Shown here: in pieces, positions 1-31,626 of the stretch
Numbering within the stretch: the stretch's first letter is position 1
Layout of the letters: every line of letters begins with the position of its first letter
From: Gyrodactylus bullatarudis
Lineage: Eukaryota > Platyhelminthes > Monogenea > Gyrodactylidea > Gyrodactylidae
Reading direction: 5' to 3'
Length of the DNA: 64,000 nt
Assembly (NCBI GenBank): GCA_012064415.1
Contig: SSNU01000136.1
Coordinates: forward strand, 203,333-267,332
Made by a program: the position numbers and the translations under genes
The notes under the pieces: model-generated
Seen by the model: only the letters and a program-made list of their open reading frames with translations
Databases searched by the model: none
Told to the model about the DNA's origin: nothing

Positions 1-1745
1 TACAAATGAAAGAACAACAGTCCAGTTGTTGGAACACCGGACAAGATGATCAATGTAAAATTTAGCATAAAAAGACTATTTAGATTCATCCATGCAGCCC
101 AATCGTCGACATGTTTGAAGGACTGAAGTGTGTATCGAAAGCACCACCAATTCAATATGGATTGTAATAGAAGAAAAGATACAAACATGGCATGATTACG
201 TTCACCAATACAGTTAGCAACCCATGGACAATGATGATCAAAGCGGATAATACATTTTTCACAAATAGGACAGTGACGACACCTGATTGGTTGTTCTAAA
301 AGACAATGTTTACACTCTCTTATGGGAATATTTAATTTAGGTCTGCCAAGGTGACGTTTTCTAAACGAGAATATTTTCCTTGAATCTGATCCCTTGCCAC
401 GTTCTGTAATATTAGAATTTTTTTTCGTGCCATTACCATTATCTTCATCGTCTGGCTCATTTTTGAATGGTTTAAATTTTCTCAGATTAATTTGTCTTAT
501 TGAAATTCTATCAGACTTTTTAGCTAATCCTCCTTGTTTTGATTGGGTTGAATTTTTATTATCAAGGGTTATATTTGAATCGTCAAGTCGAGACCATTTT
601 CCATAATTTGTAGATAGAGAGTTAACTGATTGTAAAATTGAATTATTTCGATTGAGATTCAGATTTATTTGATCATTTGTCTTTTCGTTGAAACCTGAAA
701 AGGTCACATCGGCATCTTTACCAGAACGAATAGAAGCAGTATCGACAAAAGTACGACCTTGGTCTTTTGGAATGTACACATCATTGTTTTTCATATCAGG
801 AGTAGAATCTGGATAATCAAAGTCATTCTCTTCGTCTTCAACAATTCCTTCGTCATCGCCTAAGTCATCAATACTCGAGGCTTCATTAATTGTCTCTGGG
901 ATTTGTTTTTTACGGCTAAACTTGTTTGCCTTGAGAAATAGAAAAATAGAAGGATTTAAGAAATGGATTTGTATTTCTGATACGTTTAGAAAAGTTTAAA
1001 TGTTATCATGAAAATTGAATAAATACTTGAGATGAGTCAAATTTTTCATGTTTTGAAAACAATCAATGATTGTTACTATTGAATTACATTGTATTCTAAA
1101 ACTACAAATATGATGAATAAGACTAGAATGATAATATAGTAGTATAAACTTTTCAATACTGTCCAAAACCTGTTGTTTTTTTATCGATTGATTAAAATAA
1201 ATACTTTTAAAAAATAAAATTTGTTTTAGAACGATTGATCAAATTAGTGAAAATATTTCAAGTCAAATTCATAAAAAGAAGTAATACCCTTACTAAAAAG
1301 AATTTAAGCTTCTTTATTAGAAGAGAAATTGAATTTTTAATGTGCAATCATCTAATGAGATCATCTAAAAGATCAATTTTTGAGAGAAAAAAATGATTGC
1401 TTGCATTAACAGTTAACACAGTTGAAATTAACAAATTTAGCTTTAGCACAAAGTTGAAAGGAATAAAGTTCAAATCAGATATAAACTCACAATTTTCTCA
1501 TTCAAATAACCAGGACTCATTAAGGAGGCAGAAATGTACAAAATTTGCGTAATAATTGCCCAAATAGCGAAAGTAATGGCTTCTACAAGTTTCATTTCAG
1601 AATAACCCTCTTTGAGGAAAAAAGTTGAATGCATGACAGACTTTTCATGGAAAATTAGCGGGCATACAACAAGAGCATTTAATCCAAGGTGTATAAGCCT
1701 AGCTGATTTACGATAAAACCAGACAAGTGATTTATTTGAAGACAT
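1..1745 (-). CDS. ZDHHC12: ZDHHC12-like palmitoyltransferase (partial, 3' end outside window)
   Basis: Protein S-acyltransferase that attaches palmitate to cysteines of membrane proteins, expected in Golgi/ER membranes. Two exons are visible: 1491-1745 (85 codons, start ATG at 1745) and 929 down to the window edge, joined in phase 0 across a GTGAGT...AAG intron. Exon 1 encodes two hydrophobic helices ending in SLMSPGYLNE, matching the SLMDPGYVN motif of ZDHHC12. Exon 2 holds the cysteine-rich domain near 200-320 with CKHC, CRHCPICEKC and the catalytic DHHCPW, then GERNH and a third membrane helix. The preceding IPIRECKHCLLEQP also fits ZDHHC12. Oddity: about 200 acidic and Ser/Asn-rich residues lie between helix 2 and the cysteine-rich domain, where the human protein, from memory, has roughly 30. 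The catalytic motif is intact, so it is probably active. The last membrane helix and tail lie outside the window. Confidence 0.88.
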
Positions 1746-2669
1746 TGAGATCTCTTTTTACATTCCGTTCGTTCACCAAATTTTCCAATGATGTTGGTTA
1801 ATATTTTTAAAGCTAAATAAGTGAATAATTAATACTTTTCATATAAATAGAATAATTTTTATAGAAAATAAAAGCAACAGTAAATTAAACATTCACCATA
1901 TCACCATTGGCTGAATATCAAGCAAACACAACAAGCAAAATTCGCTGTTTAAATGAAGAGAGATAAGAAAATTTTTTGATAAAAATTAATATGTTTCTTT
2001 ATTTTTTATAATAACACATGTACTGTATGCTTTTTGGATCGATGTATATGTATGGTAGAGAATTGAGTTCATCATCATAATAAGGAAATAAGAATGATTA
2101 TGTTAAAAACAGATGGATATGAGTGTGCCTAAAAAAATAATATGATGATGGGCGAAAAATAGAAGGAATATTTTTTTCATGGGTTGAACAACAAAACTTT
2201 CAATGTACTATAATAATGGTGAATCAATCAAAAAATCATCAATGCTATGCGCAATGCCATATAATGAAGAATAATATTAATTTCGCCATCAATATAATGG
2301 ATATAGCTATAAGGTGGTACCAAAAATAATCTATATACTTACACTTTTTAGTAATAATAATGACATAAGGATGATAAAAAACTGTTTTAAAAACTACATT
2401 CCACAAATAGGTTAATAAGAAATAACTGAATAATATTTGCAATGAGAATATTCCATGGATGAATGAATCTTTTCGTTTTTTTATTTTGATCTTTTTTTTG
2501 ATGAATTCTCTTTCTCTGTACTTCGACGAAAATTAATTTATTCCAGAGAGATGATAAACGAAAGGCTCTACTGCGTTGTGAACCAAAATTTTGGTTAATG
2601 AAACAGGTGTTTGGATGGGTTGGGATAAGGTGTAGATCATTGGTCAAATTTTTAGGGTTGCAAATTGGC
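1746..2669. other. Intergenic, ZDHHC12-like promoter side and ODR-4 3' UTR
   Basis: This spacer lies between the ZDHHC12-like start and the ODR-4 stop, both on the minus strand. It must hold the ODR-4 3' UTR and the ZDHHC12 promoter. The short ORFs here have no recognisable domain, and one runs across the end of the last ODR-4 exon in another frame. I see no RNA gene or repeat. Confidence 0.5.
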
Positions 2670-5049
2670 TCACATTTTAAAATAGGCAATGAAAAGACCA
2701 AGGACTAGTACTGACAAGGTTCCTATTATGAACAAGGCTAAACTTGAACCTATAAAAACAATCGATAAATTCTTATGGTATAGAATATAATACACAAGTG
2801 TATAAATTATCAATAGACCATCTGCAGTTTAAATTTGAATAAATGTTTATTTATAAAAGAAGAGAAATATGATTGAATACATGAGACAATTTGTCGATTA
2901 AACATAGAAAAAACTCACGATATTTTACAGCATGTTCGATATTCTTGTCCAAGTCTTTAATCATTGGATCTCTGGGTAGGACTAAATTCAAAAAGGAGAC
3001 ACAATAAATTAAAGTAAACAACAAAAAGTACATTTTGAGAGAACTTAATTTATTCATCAGAATTAATTTGGCCAATGAAAATTATTGGATTTTACTTACA
3101 AAATTCAGGTTCACTTTCTAAACCGAAATTTAGACAGTCAGTATCAATGGCGATTTCACAATCAGCAGTCTCATGTCCAGAATCTATGGATGTCGTAGAA
3201 GAAGCTGGCGAAAACTGAGCATAATATAAACTGTGCAGGTCTTGATCGCTTTGAGAATTTCTACGAATATACAGTTTTTAGAATTGCAAACTTTGAAAAA
3301 ATGAATATAATTTAATCATTTCAAAGATAATAGTCAAAACAAAAACTACAATAAGAATTATTTAATTTCAAATTATGATTTTAACTTTAATAAATTGATT
3401 TCTTTATTGACAAGAATTTCAAAAATTACCTATTACGATTTCTGACTGATCTCGTGAGACGCTTTTTACCGCTCAGAAAATGAATCATGTCTTGGGCATT
3501 TTGTTCTGATTGTTGACTACCTAGTGGTAGAGAGTAGTGGATAAGACGAGAAACAACATCATCTGGTGTTTCTGAACTGAATTTGTAATCTGAGAGGGGT
3601 AATGGTCGACAGGCTGGTAGACGAACAAGAACTCTCTGAGGTAGATAAATTCTTGGCACTTTATAATATAATGGGTTTTAATTTATTAGTGTATTTTAAT
3701 TTGTATACATACCTTCGATTTCACCACTACATATATTTAGTTCATCCGTTATTAGCTCAAGTCGAGCAAGTGTACTTCTCACAAGATCCTTACGTAATTC
3801 CTTTTGAAATAATTTCGATAAATTTTTTATAAAATATATTTTATTACGTAGTTATATTATCTAAATGATAATCGCATAAGATTTAAATAGATTTAGGAAA
3901 ACTCACATTTTTTGCATCACCAACAGTCGCAGTAATTGGCAGAAAGGCAATTCCAGGTATAATGCCCTCGAGAAAGAGAGTTTTGTCAAAGTGATCACTA
4001 AAACGATTTTTCATTTCGTCTCCATCAATAGGTCTTAATTTATCTAATTCTGAACAATATTTTCTCTGAATTCCAGTATCACTGCTGGCTCCACTTTCAC
4101 TACTACTAGCACAGTATTCCATTCCGAGAATGTTCTAAAATTATAAGGAAATAAAACAAAAAATATTTTTTAATGATATAAACTAACGTGGGGCCCATAG
4201 AAAATGAATTCAAGATTACTCCAATAGTTTTCTCCTACCAAATCATTAGAGCAAGTATCAATTAGGACACTATTAAGGATGAGCGAGGATTTCTTTTCCT
4301 TTTCAACAACCTTTGTATCAGCAAAATGTTCGAATAATGGGGTTGAATCTGAGAGAGTTTCATTACAAATCATCATTTGTGTATCATTAACAAGAGATCT
4401 TAGATATGGGACAACAGCTTGTTCCAGACGACTCTGAATTTTTTCCTTTCGCCTATCAGAACTGAGAGAAACTTTAACTGATAAAGATGCACTAGATTTA
4501 ATAGCTTTCCAACGGTTAAGGACTGGGCGAATTCTGATTTCAGTAGGCTTGAAAGTATCAGTAACATCTTCTGTATCAACTGAATAACAAGCTAGTTTTT
4601 TGGTTTCACTATTGGTTATTAAAATCAATTTTTCTGAATGATCGTTATGTATTAAATCCTTCAAATTGCATTTATCAGAATCACATATTTCTCTAAGAAG
4701 TTCCAGTAAAATATTAGATTTGTTTTGGATTTCTTCATGAAAAGAATGACACGAGGAAGTGAAAAACATTCCAGATATCCTAAGGCCCCCGGGTAACATT
4801 CTCTTTAAATTCTTGCTATGTTTATAAACACGAGATTTATCAATTGTTTCTAAAGAAGATGATGGTTCTTCTCTTTTAGGGGACGCAATAGGAAGAAATA
4901 GACACTCTTCGTCTTTTATTGTCTGAATAATAATAAAATAATAGAAGTAATCATTTACTTACACCACCAATAATGATTCCATGAGAGAATTTTGTAGCTG
5001 AGAGGCATCTCTCCTCAAAGTATTTTTCGAAACTAACAGTTTTCACCAT
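2670..5049 (-). CDS. ODR4: ODR-4 homologue, membrane-anchored GPCR trafficking factor
   Basis: ODR-4 proteins help fold and traffic GPCRs (odorant receptors in nematodes) and sit in the ER membrane. Eight coding exons: 4963-5049, 4188-4922, 3907-4134, 3713-3800, 3430-3658, 3100-3260, 2919-2981, 2670-2749. All junctions keep frame and give 556 residues. The start is MVKTVSFEKYF. Family marks are the MLPGGLRISGMF segment in exon 2 (human ODR4 has MLPGGLLVLGVF), the LPQRVLVRLPACRPLPLSDY segment in exon 5 (human YRVFVPLPGSTVMLCDYKF), and a single C-terminal hydrophobic helix in exon 8 (SSLALFIIGTLSVLVLGLF) ending FIAYFKM. The middle third is poorly conserved and Ser-rich. The gene is divergent from the CENP-A gene, with 173 bp between start codons. 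The family assignment is firm; the receptor clients are unknown. Confidence 0.9.
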
Positions 5050-5222
5050 TATTACCAACAATAATAACAAGGTTTAATCATTTTACTCGTCATTAAATTA
5101 ATATATTCTTTTCAATTAGTGATACCTTGTTCTATTGATAAAAACAAATTCTTTCATCATAATTAAAAATTTTGTTTAAATATTTCCAAGGTAAGGACAA
5201 TTTACAAAATTTAAATTAAATA
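5050..5222. promoter_or_regulatory. Likely bidirectional promoter of ODR-4 and CENP-A
   Basis: Only 173 bp separate the two start codons on opposite strands, so the core promoters and both 5' UTRs must overlap here. The stretch is AT-rich and I see no clear TATA box. This is inferred from gene layout, not from a recognised motif. Confidence 0.5.
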
Positions 5223-6059
5223 ATGAAACATTTTATCAAACCTCTCTCCCAATCAACGCGTAAGTCCTTCATTTTATAAATATTTTTTCTACTGAAGCAT
5301 CGAGAAAATCTCCATCATTTAGACCTAAAGTTCCAGCCTCTCGTGAGTTTCTTGAGTCAATCTAACATATTTCATTCAATTATATTCAGTTATTTTAAAA
5401 GATTATAGACCAAAGGAGCGACTTCATGAAGTAAATAGTGAGTTAAAATGAGTGTAAACTAATTGACTAGCTTATTATATTAATTTTTAGATTCCCATCT
5501 GAGGAATGTTCCACCTAGTAAGTTATGATTTATTAGTTAATGAGAAATGCCCATATTATCATTAAATTTAAACAATTATTCTTGGATTTATTCTTTCTTC
5601 TAGCTCCTGGACCTAGCAAAAGTAAGTTTTGAATAAAAAAATCTCATTAAAAAATTTATACGTTTTATTTTAGGGCAACCTTCGACTACCAAGTCCAATG
5701 CACCAAAAAAAAGACGTCATGCATTATGTAGCCCTCAGAGAAAGAAGAACAAAGTACTACGTGAAATAGTTTTCTTACAGAAAAATTACAATCTTCTTAT
5801 TCAGAAGCTTCCATTTGCCCGTGTTGTCAGAGAGCTTGCAATGCAGATGGGACATGACAGTATGCGCTTCACTGTTGATTCTCTATTAGCTCTCCAAGAG
5901 GCATCTGAATATTTTCTAATTTCATTTCTCGAAGCAGCTTATGTACTAGCACATCATGGTAAACGTGTTACATTAATGAAACAGGATCTTATAACCCTAT
6001 TCAAAGTGATGAGTATCTTCTCGCCAGGCTCCATTCCCAATGGTGAACCAATCATATAA
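5223..6059 (+). CDS. CENPA: Centromeric histone H3 variant (CENP-A/CID)
   Basis: Centromere-specific H3 that marks the kinetochore assembly site in chromatin. Six exons: 5223-5259, 5298-5342, 5390-5437, 5491-5517, 5604-5621, 5674-6059, giving 186 residues; all five introns are phase 1. The tail is basic (RKSPSFRPK, PKKRRHA, RKKNK) and does not match the H3 tail. The histone fold in exon 6 shows LREIVFLQKN..LLIQKLPF (alpha-N), RVVREL (alpha-1), LLALQEASEYFL (alpha-2) and GKRVTLMKQDL (alpha-3). Between RVVRE and LALQEA there is one residue more than in H3, i.e. a longer loop 1, which is a CENP-A hallmark. Canonical H3 genes are usually intronless with a near-invariant sequence, so this is not core H3. 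The C-terminus (about 20 residues after alpha-3) has lost the ARRIRGERA end of H3. An alternative start of exon 3 at 5402 also keeps frame. Confidence 0.9.
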
Positions 6060-6206
6060 AGATTTATAAAGTTTGATTTTATTCCGTGTGATTGTTATAT
6101 AATAAAATAATTTGAATATTTTTTAATCAATAATAATTTTCATCGCAAATTTCATCCTAATATTTATCACAGATTATTTTGAAATATTTCATTATGCCTC
6201 TTATTG

Positions 6207-7707
6207 ATGAGATTTAACCAGGAAATTTTACTCTTCTCTCAAGAAAAATTTGCATATGAAAAGTTGTTGTTCAAATGGAAGAACTCCTTGTGGAGACTCA
6301 TTCTCAAGGATATTATTATCCTTTGGGTTTGTTACATGTCCCTCAGTGCTTGCTATTACTACTACATTGTACGTTATCCTGCAAAAAGGGAATACTTTGA
6401 ACAGTTCATCTCAATATTAATGGCAATAGACATGTCAAATCCTATTTCGATTCTCCTTGGATTCTTTATCAGTGCTGTTCTCAGTAGATATTGGTCTTAC
6501 ATTGAAAGTTTTCCAAATGAAAGCTCCACAAGTTTCTATATTAATTCCATCATAAAATCATGGGGCAAAGCAAAAGATAGTAAGCTAGTTCACTATCTCA
6601 AGCGTGTCATTATCCGACACATTTGCTTGGCATGGCTGATACACATGATCCAACATAGTTATGAGCTTAAAATAAAATTTTGCTATCGAAAAAAAGTATT
6701 CAAATCGCTTTACGATCGACTCAAATCAGTCATGTTCAGAGATGAATTTACGAAATCAACAATTTTCCAAATTTTTGAGAATATAAACTCTGATCCATTC
6801 ATCCAAAAGTACATGGGTGTTTTGATCACCAAAGAGGAAATAAAAATTTATCGTCAACGCCAAATTGATTCAAGTTAGTCCTGATCGATTTAAAATTACA
6901 GGGAGACCCAATTACTTTCCAGAATGGTGGTTACCCATAAAATGGGTTAATTATACCCTTAATAGCGCATTAAAGCATAATTTCACTCGTAGTGACGAAT
7001 CATTTAGTGAAATACTTGGTTCAATCGAAGGATTTCGCAATGATCTTGAATTTATCGAGCGTGTAGACTATTTTTCCATTCCCAAAATATACTTGCAAGT
7101 GAGTTAAAAATCGTATGAATGTTAAATTTTTGTAGATGGTTGCAATTATCGTGCACTTTTATTTTGTTGTTGAAATATTCAGTATTCAACTGTCTGATAA
7201 ACCAGGATATGAAGATATAAGTTTTTTTAATGCTGTTCACACATTCTTTCCTATCGTTCCACTCTTCAAGTTTATTCTGTATATGGGATGGTTTCGTATG
7301 GGATTAAATATGTCAACTCCCTTAGAAGAGAATCACAGTGGTTTCAATACAATGGAATTTTTCAAGGATTTAATTACAATAACAACCTATATGAATGTAA
7401 GTCGTGAAGAAGAAAGTCCAAGTAAGTCTAAATTTAATGCCTTGATTCAGGAGTACTAACGGAGAAATGTCGAAATTTTAAAGAGGAGATGGAAAAGCAA
7501 TTTTACAATGCATTAAGTGAAGCTAAAAACATTGCATGGATTTTTAAGACAGATACTTCGATTTGGCCGACAGTAGTTGATTGGAATAATTTGATAAATC
7601 CCTTTATTAAAAACGGGATTTCTGACTTTATCAATGAAAAAGAGAGCTTCCTATTTAATTTGAAAAAAGAAAAAGTCAAATATAAAAAGCTACATCAGGA
7701 AGATTGA
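6207..7707 (+). CDS. Divergent bestrophin-family channel
   Basis: Bestrophins are pentameric, calcium-gated anion channels. Exons 6207-6873, 6902-7098, 7136-7421 and 7451-7707 give 468 residues. Similar segments in order: KNSLWRLILKD..LWVCYMSLSACYY (membrane helix 1), NPISILLGFFISAVLSRYW (neck, human IPISFVLGFYVTLVVTRWW), EWWLPIKWVNYTL (human MFWVPWVWFANL), RVDYFSIPKIYLQ (human YDWISIPLVYTQV) and FKFILYMGWFRMGLNMSTPL (human FFFYVGWLKVAEQLINPF). Odd points: two of the three human neck residues differ (I76 to N, F80 to I), and the acidic GEDDDDF calcium-clasp cluster is replaced by EENHSGF, so calcium gating may be lost. Introns are only 28, 37 and 29 nt. The first ATG in frame is 6207; a short upstream exon cannot be excluded. 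Confidence 0.78.
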
Positions 7708-7822
7708 TCAAAAATGAAATGAATAACACTTGAGTTTAAATTTGAAAAATAAAATTTCTAATTTAATAAAACTCTTATCTTCTACATCATCAAAAGTTGT
7801 TGTGTCGATTTATTTATTCAAA

Positions 7823-8644
7823 ATGGTCAATAAAAAAAGTAGAATCTCATTGGTTGATGTTAATCAGCCTTATTACCATGGTGTTTTATCAAATGAAGAA
7901 GTCTCACAGCTTTTACATTCAGAAGATATCGGCACATATGTCTTAAGAGATTCAACCAAAGGCGGAGGGTATTCTCTTCTTGTGAAGTACTTAAAAATCT
8001 TTTTATTTTAGACGATCTGACAAAAGTATTAGATTCTTTCTCGATTATAATGCCCAAGAAAATTACTTTCTTACTGCGACAAATGAGAAATTTTATTCCA
8101 TTGATGATCTTCTCGAATATTTAACCAGGTCTATCGGCGAAGTCGAGTTTAAAAACTGTCTTGAGAAGAAAGATGTTGCATTGCAGTGTGACGTAAATTA
8201 ATTAATTTACTAAAATATCAGTATAGCGATTTGAAACAAGGTACCGTTCTTAGATTCGTCTGCAAAAAGTTAAATACAATAATTTGTAAAGATAAGACGA
8301 CGGAAGAAATGTATGAAATTCCTTCTAAAAAGCTTTATCACTTTATCAAACATTGTGAACTACGATGTATATCAGATGGTGATAATACTGGTAAAGATTG
8401 CCGAATAATCCGACAAAGAAATCCTAGTCATTTCTTAACTGATCATATGAGACTCGAAGTTGGACAAAAATTCCAAATTAAAAAGAATAACGGCGATGGC
8501 TTTTATCTTTTAGAAAATAGCCAGGGTGTTAGTGCACTAGCTCCGTGTTCATATCTAGAAATAGTTCCAAGGTGAGAAAATTATTCAAGAAAATATGTCA
8601 TTTCCAGAAATTATAATTATGATCAGGATGATAAGAAAATTTAA
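7823..8644 (+). CDS. CRK: CRK/CRKL-like SH2-SH3 adaptor, divergent
   Basis: CRK adaptors link phosphotyrosine scaffolds to GEFs and actin regulators in the cytoplasm. Exons 7823-7986, 8012-8192, 8222-8571 and 8608-8644 give 243 residues (human CRK about 304). The SH2 domain (about residues 15-95) has YYHGVLSNEEVSQLL and the phosphotyrosine-binding Arg in TYVLRDS. A weak SH3-like segment follows (LKQGTVLRFVCKK...) without the ALYDY motif. The last third, CRIIRQRNPSHF..MRLEVGQKFQI, lines up with the CRK linker and C-terminal SH3 ([23 protein letters not shown]), which is what separates CRK from other SH2-SH3 proteins. Ultra-short introns of 25, 29 and 36 nt. If the 36-nt intron is not removed the protein stops at 8575; the spliced end (RNYNYDQDDKKI) better resembles the CRK tail. 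The loss of a proper first SH3 suggests altered partners. Confidence 0.72.
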
Positions 8645-9284
8645 TTAAAAACTATCTGTTACTCTCAGATTTAAATAATAATAATATTTTTATTTTACTT
8701 TCTAGGTGCATCCTTAATAATACTTTGACAAAATTAAATGAATAATGTAGGAACGACAATTCTTCGATAGATACAGTATCCGGATTGGGCAGAGGAGAGT
8801 GAAGGGTATTTTTTCACCTTCAACGTTTTTTCTTTATTGCATAATATAGTATTAATGATAATTTTTTAATAATTATAAACTGGTCCTTTTACGACATTCC
8901 TCTCCTTTCGTGCTTTAATTTGATACAAGTTCCTCGCTGCTTTCAAATTTGATTTGATGGATTTGGAAAATTTATTACAGAAATAATTATTAAAAATTTG
9001 TTTTTCAATTTGGCACATTCCTTTCTGCTCTTTTGTAATCTATCCGCGCTTTGTCGTGCCAGTAAAGTATCTGTGTTTTATATACACTAAAATATTTTAA
9101 CGAATTTTATTTGATTTTGTAAAATTTATTTAAATTTGTGAAAATAAACTTATTTTTTCCTACCACAATTAATATTATAATAAAGTAGAATGTCGTAGAA
9201 AGAAATATGGTTGAAAAATTATTTCTTGGTGAAGGAAAACTTACTGAATTTAGTTTTCTTTCCTATACATCGCTTTCCTTTAAA
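8645..9284. other. Tail-to-tail spacer between CRK-like gene and calcium channel
   Basis: These 640 bp lie between two converging genes and should hold both 3' UTRs. The stretch is AT-rich with several AATAAA-like hexamers on both strands. No coding segment or repeat is recognised. Confidence 0.5.
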
Positions 9285-31081
<21,797 letters not shown>

Positions 31082-31626
31082 AGTGAAGAGAACAGAGAAC
31101 TTCGCATAGCACTAAATTCTGACACTTTTATTTTATCTGTAAGAATTCATATTTGTACAAAAAAAATTAAGTGCAGGAGTTCATTAGCTTGAATGATTTG
31201 AACATTATTAGTTATTACAATTGTTTGGAGAATGTGTTTTTAGAAGTTGACATTTTGAATTTTGCTGCAAATTGTACTTCAAATAAGCAGTACTGAGGAT
31301 AATGCTATTACTAATCAGTTATGACTAATATACTGTAACTTAGTAATAGAAGCTCATAAACTCGATACTGTTCTTTATTGATCAATGATCATGTAAAAAT
31401 TTTAAAAATGTTGATCAATTTTGCGATAAAGCTTTTAATCCAGTGGCTAGAATCTAGTAATCTTAGACCAAAAGTCTTCTAGAAGGAATCTTGAAGATTC
31501 AATCTTGTCAAATATTTTGTCTCGTGTAGTTCAAGTTGAAAGTTTGGCTTGAAAGAAATATTATTTATATTTTTTTATTAAACAAAATGGATTTGATTAA
31601 TATTCAATATTTACATTATAATGATA
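31082..31626. other. Intergenic, Cav1 5' side and SNW1 3' side
   Basis: 545 bp between the calcium channel start codon and the SNW1 stop codon, both genes on the minus strand. It should hold the Cav1 5' UTR and promoter or the donor of an upstream exon, and the SNW1 3' UTR. No other feature is visible. Confidence 0.5.

Noticed and set aside
2245..2701. Two short minus-strand ORFs downstream of ODR-4
   Set aside because: One overlaps the last ODR-4 exon in another frame, and both are low-complexity without a known domain.
5223..6059. Canonical histone H3
   Set aside because: Has five introns, an unrelated tail, one extra loop-1 residue and a divergent C-terminus.
6207..8644. Frameshifted pseudogenes in the bestrophin and CRK-like genes
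   Set aside because: Every break coincides with a GT...AG segment whose removal restores the conserved frame; random frameshifts would not do this six times.
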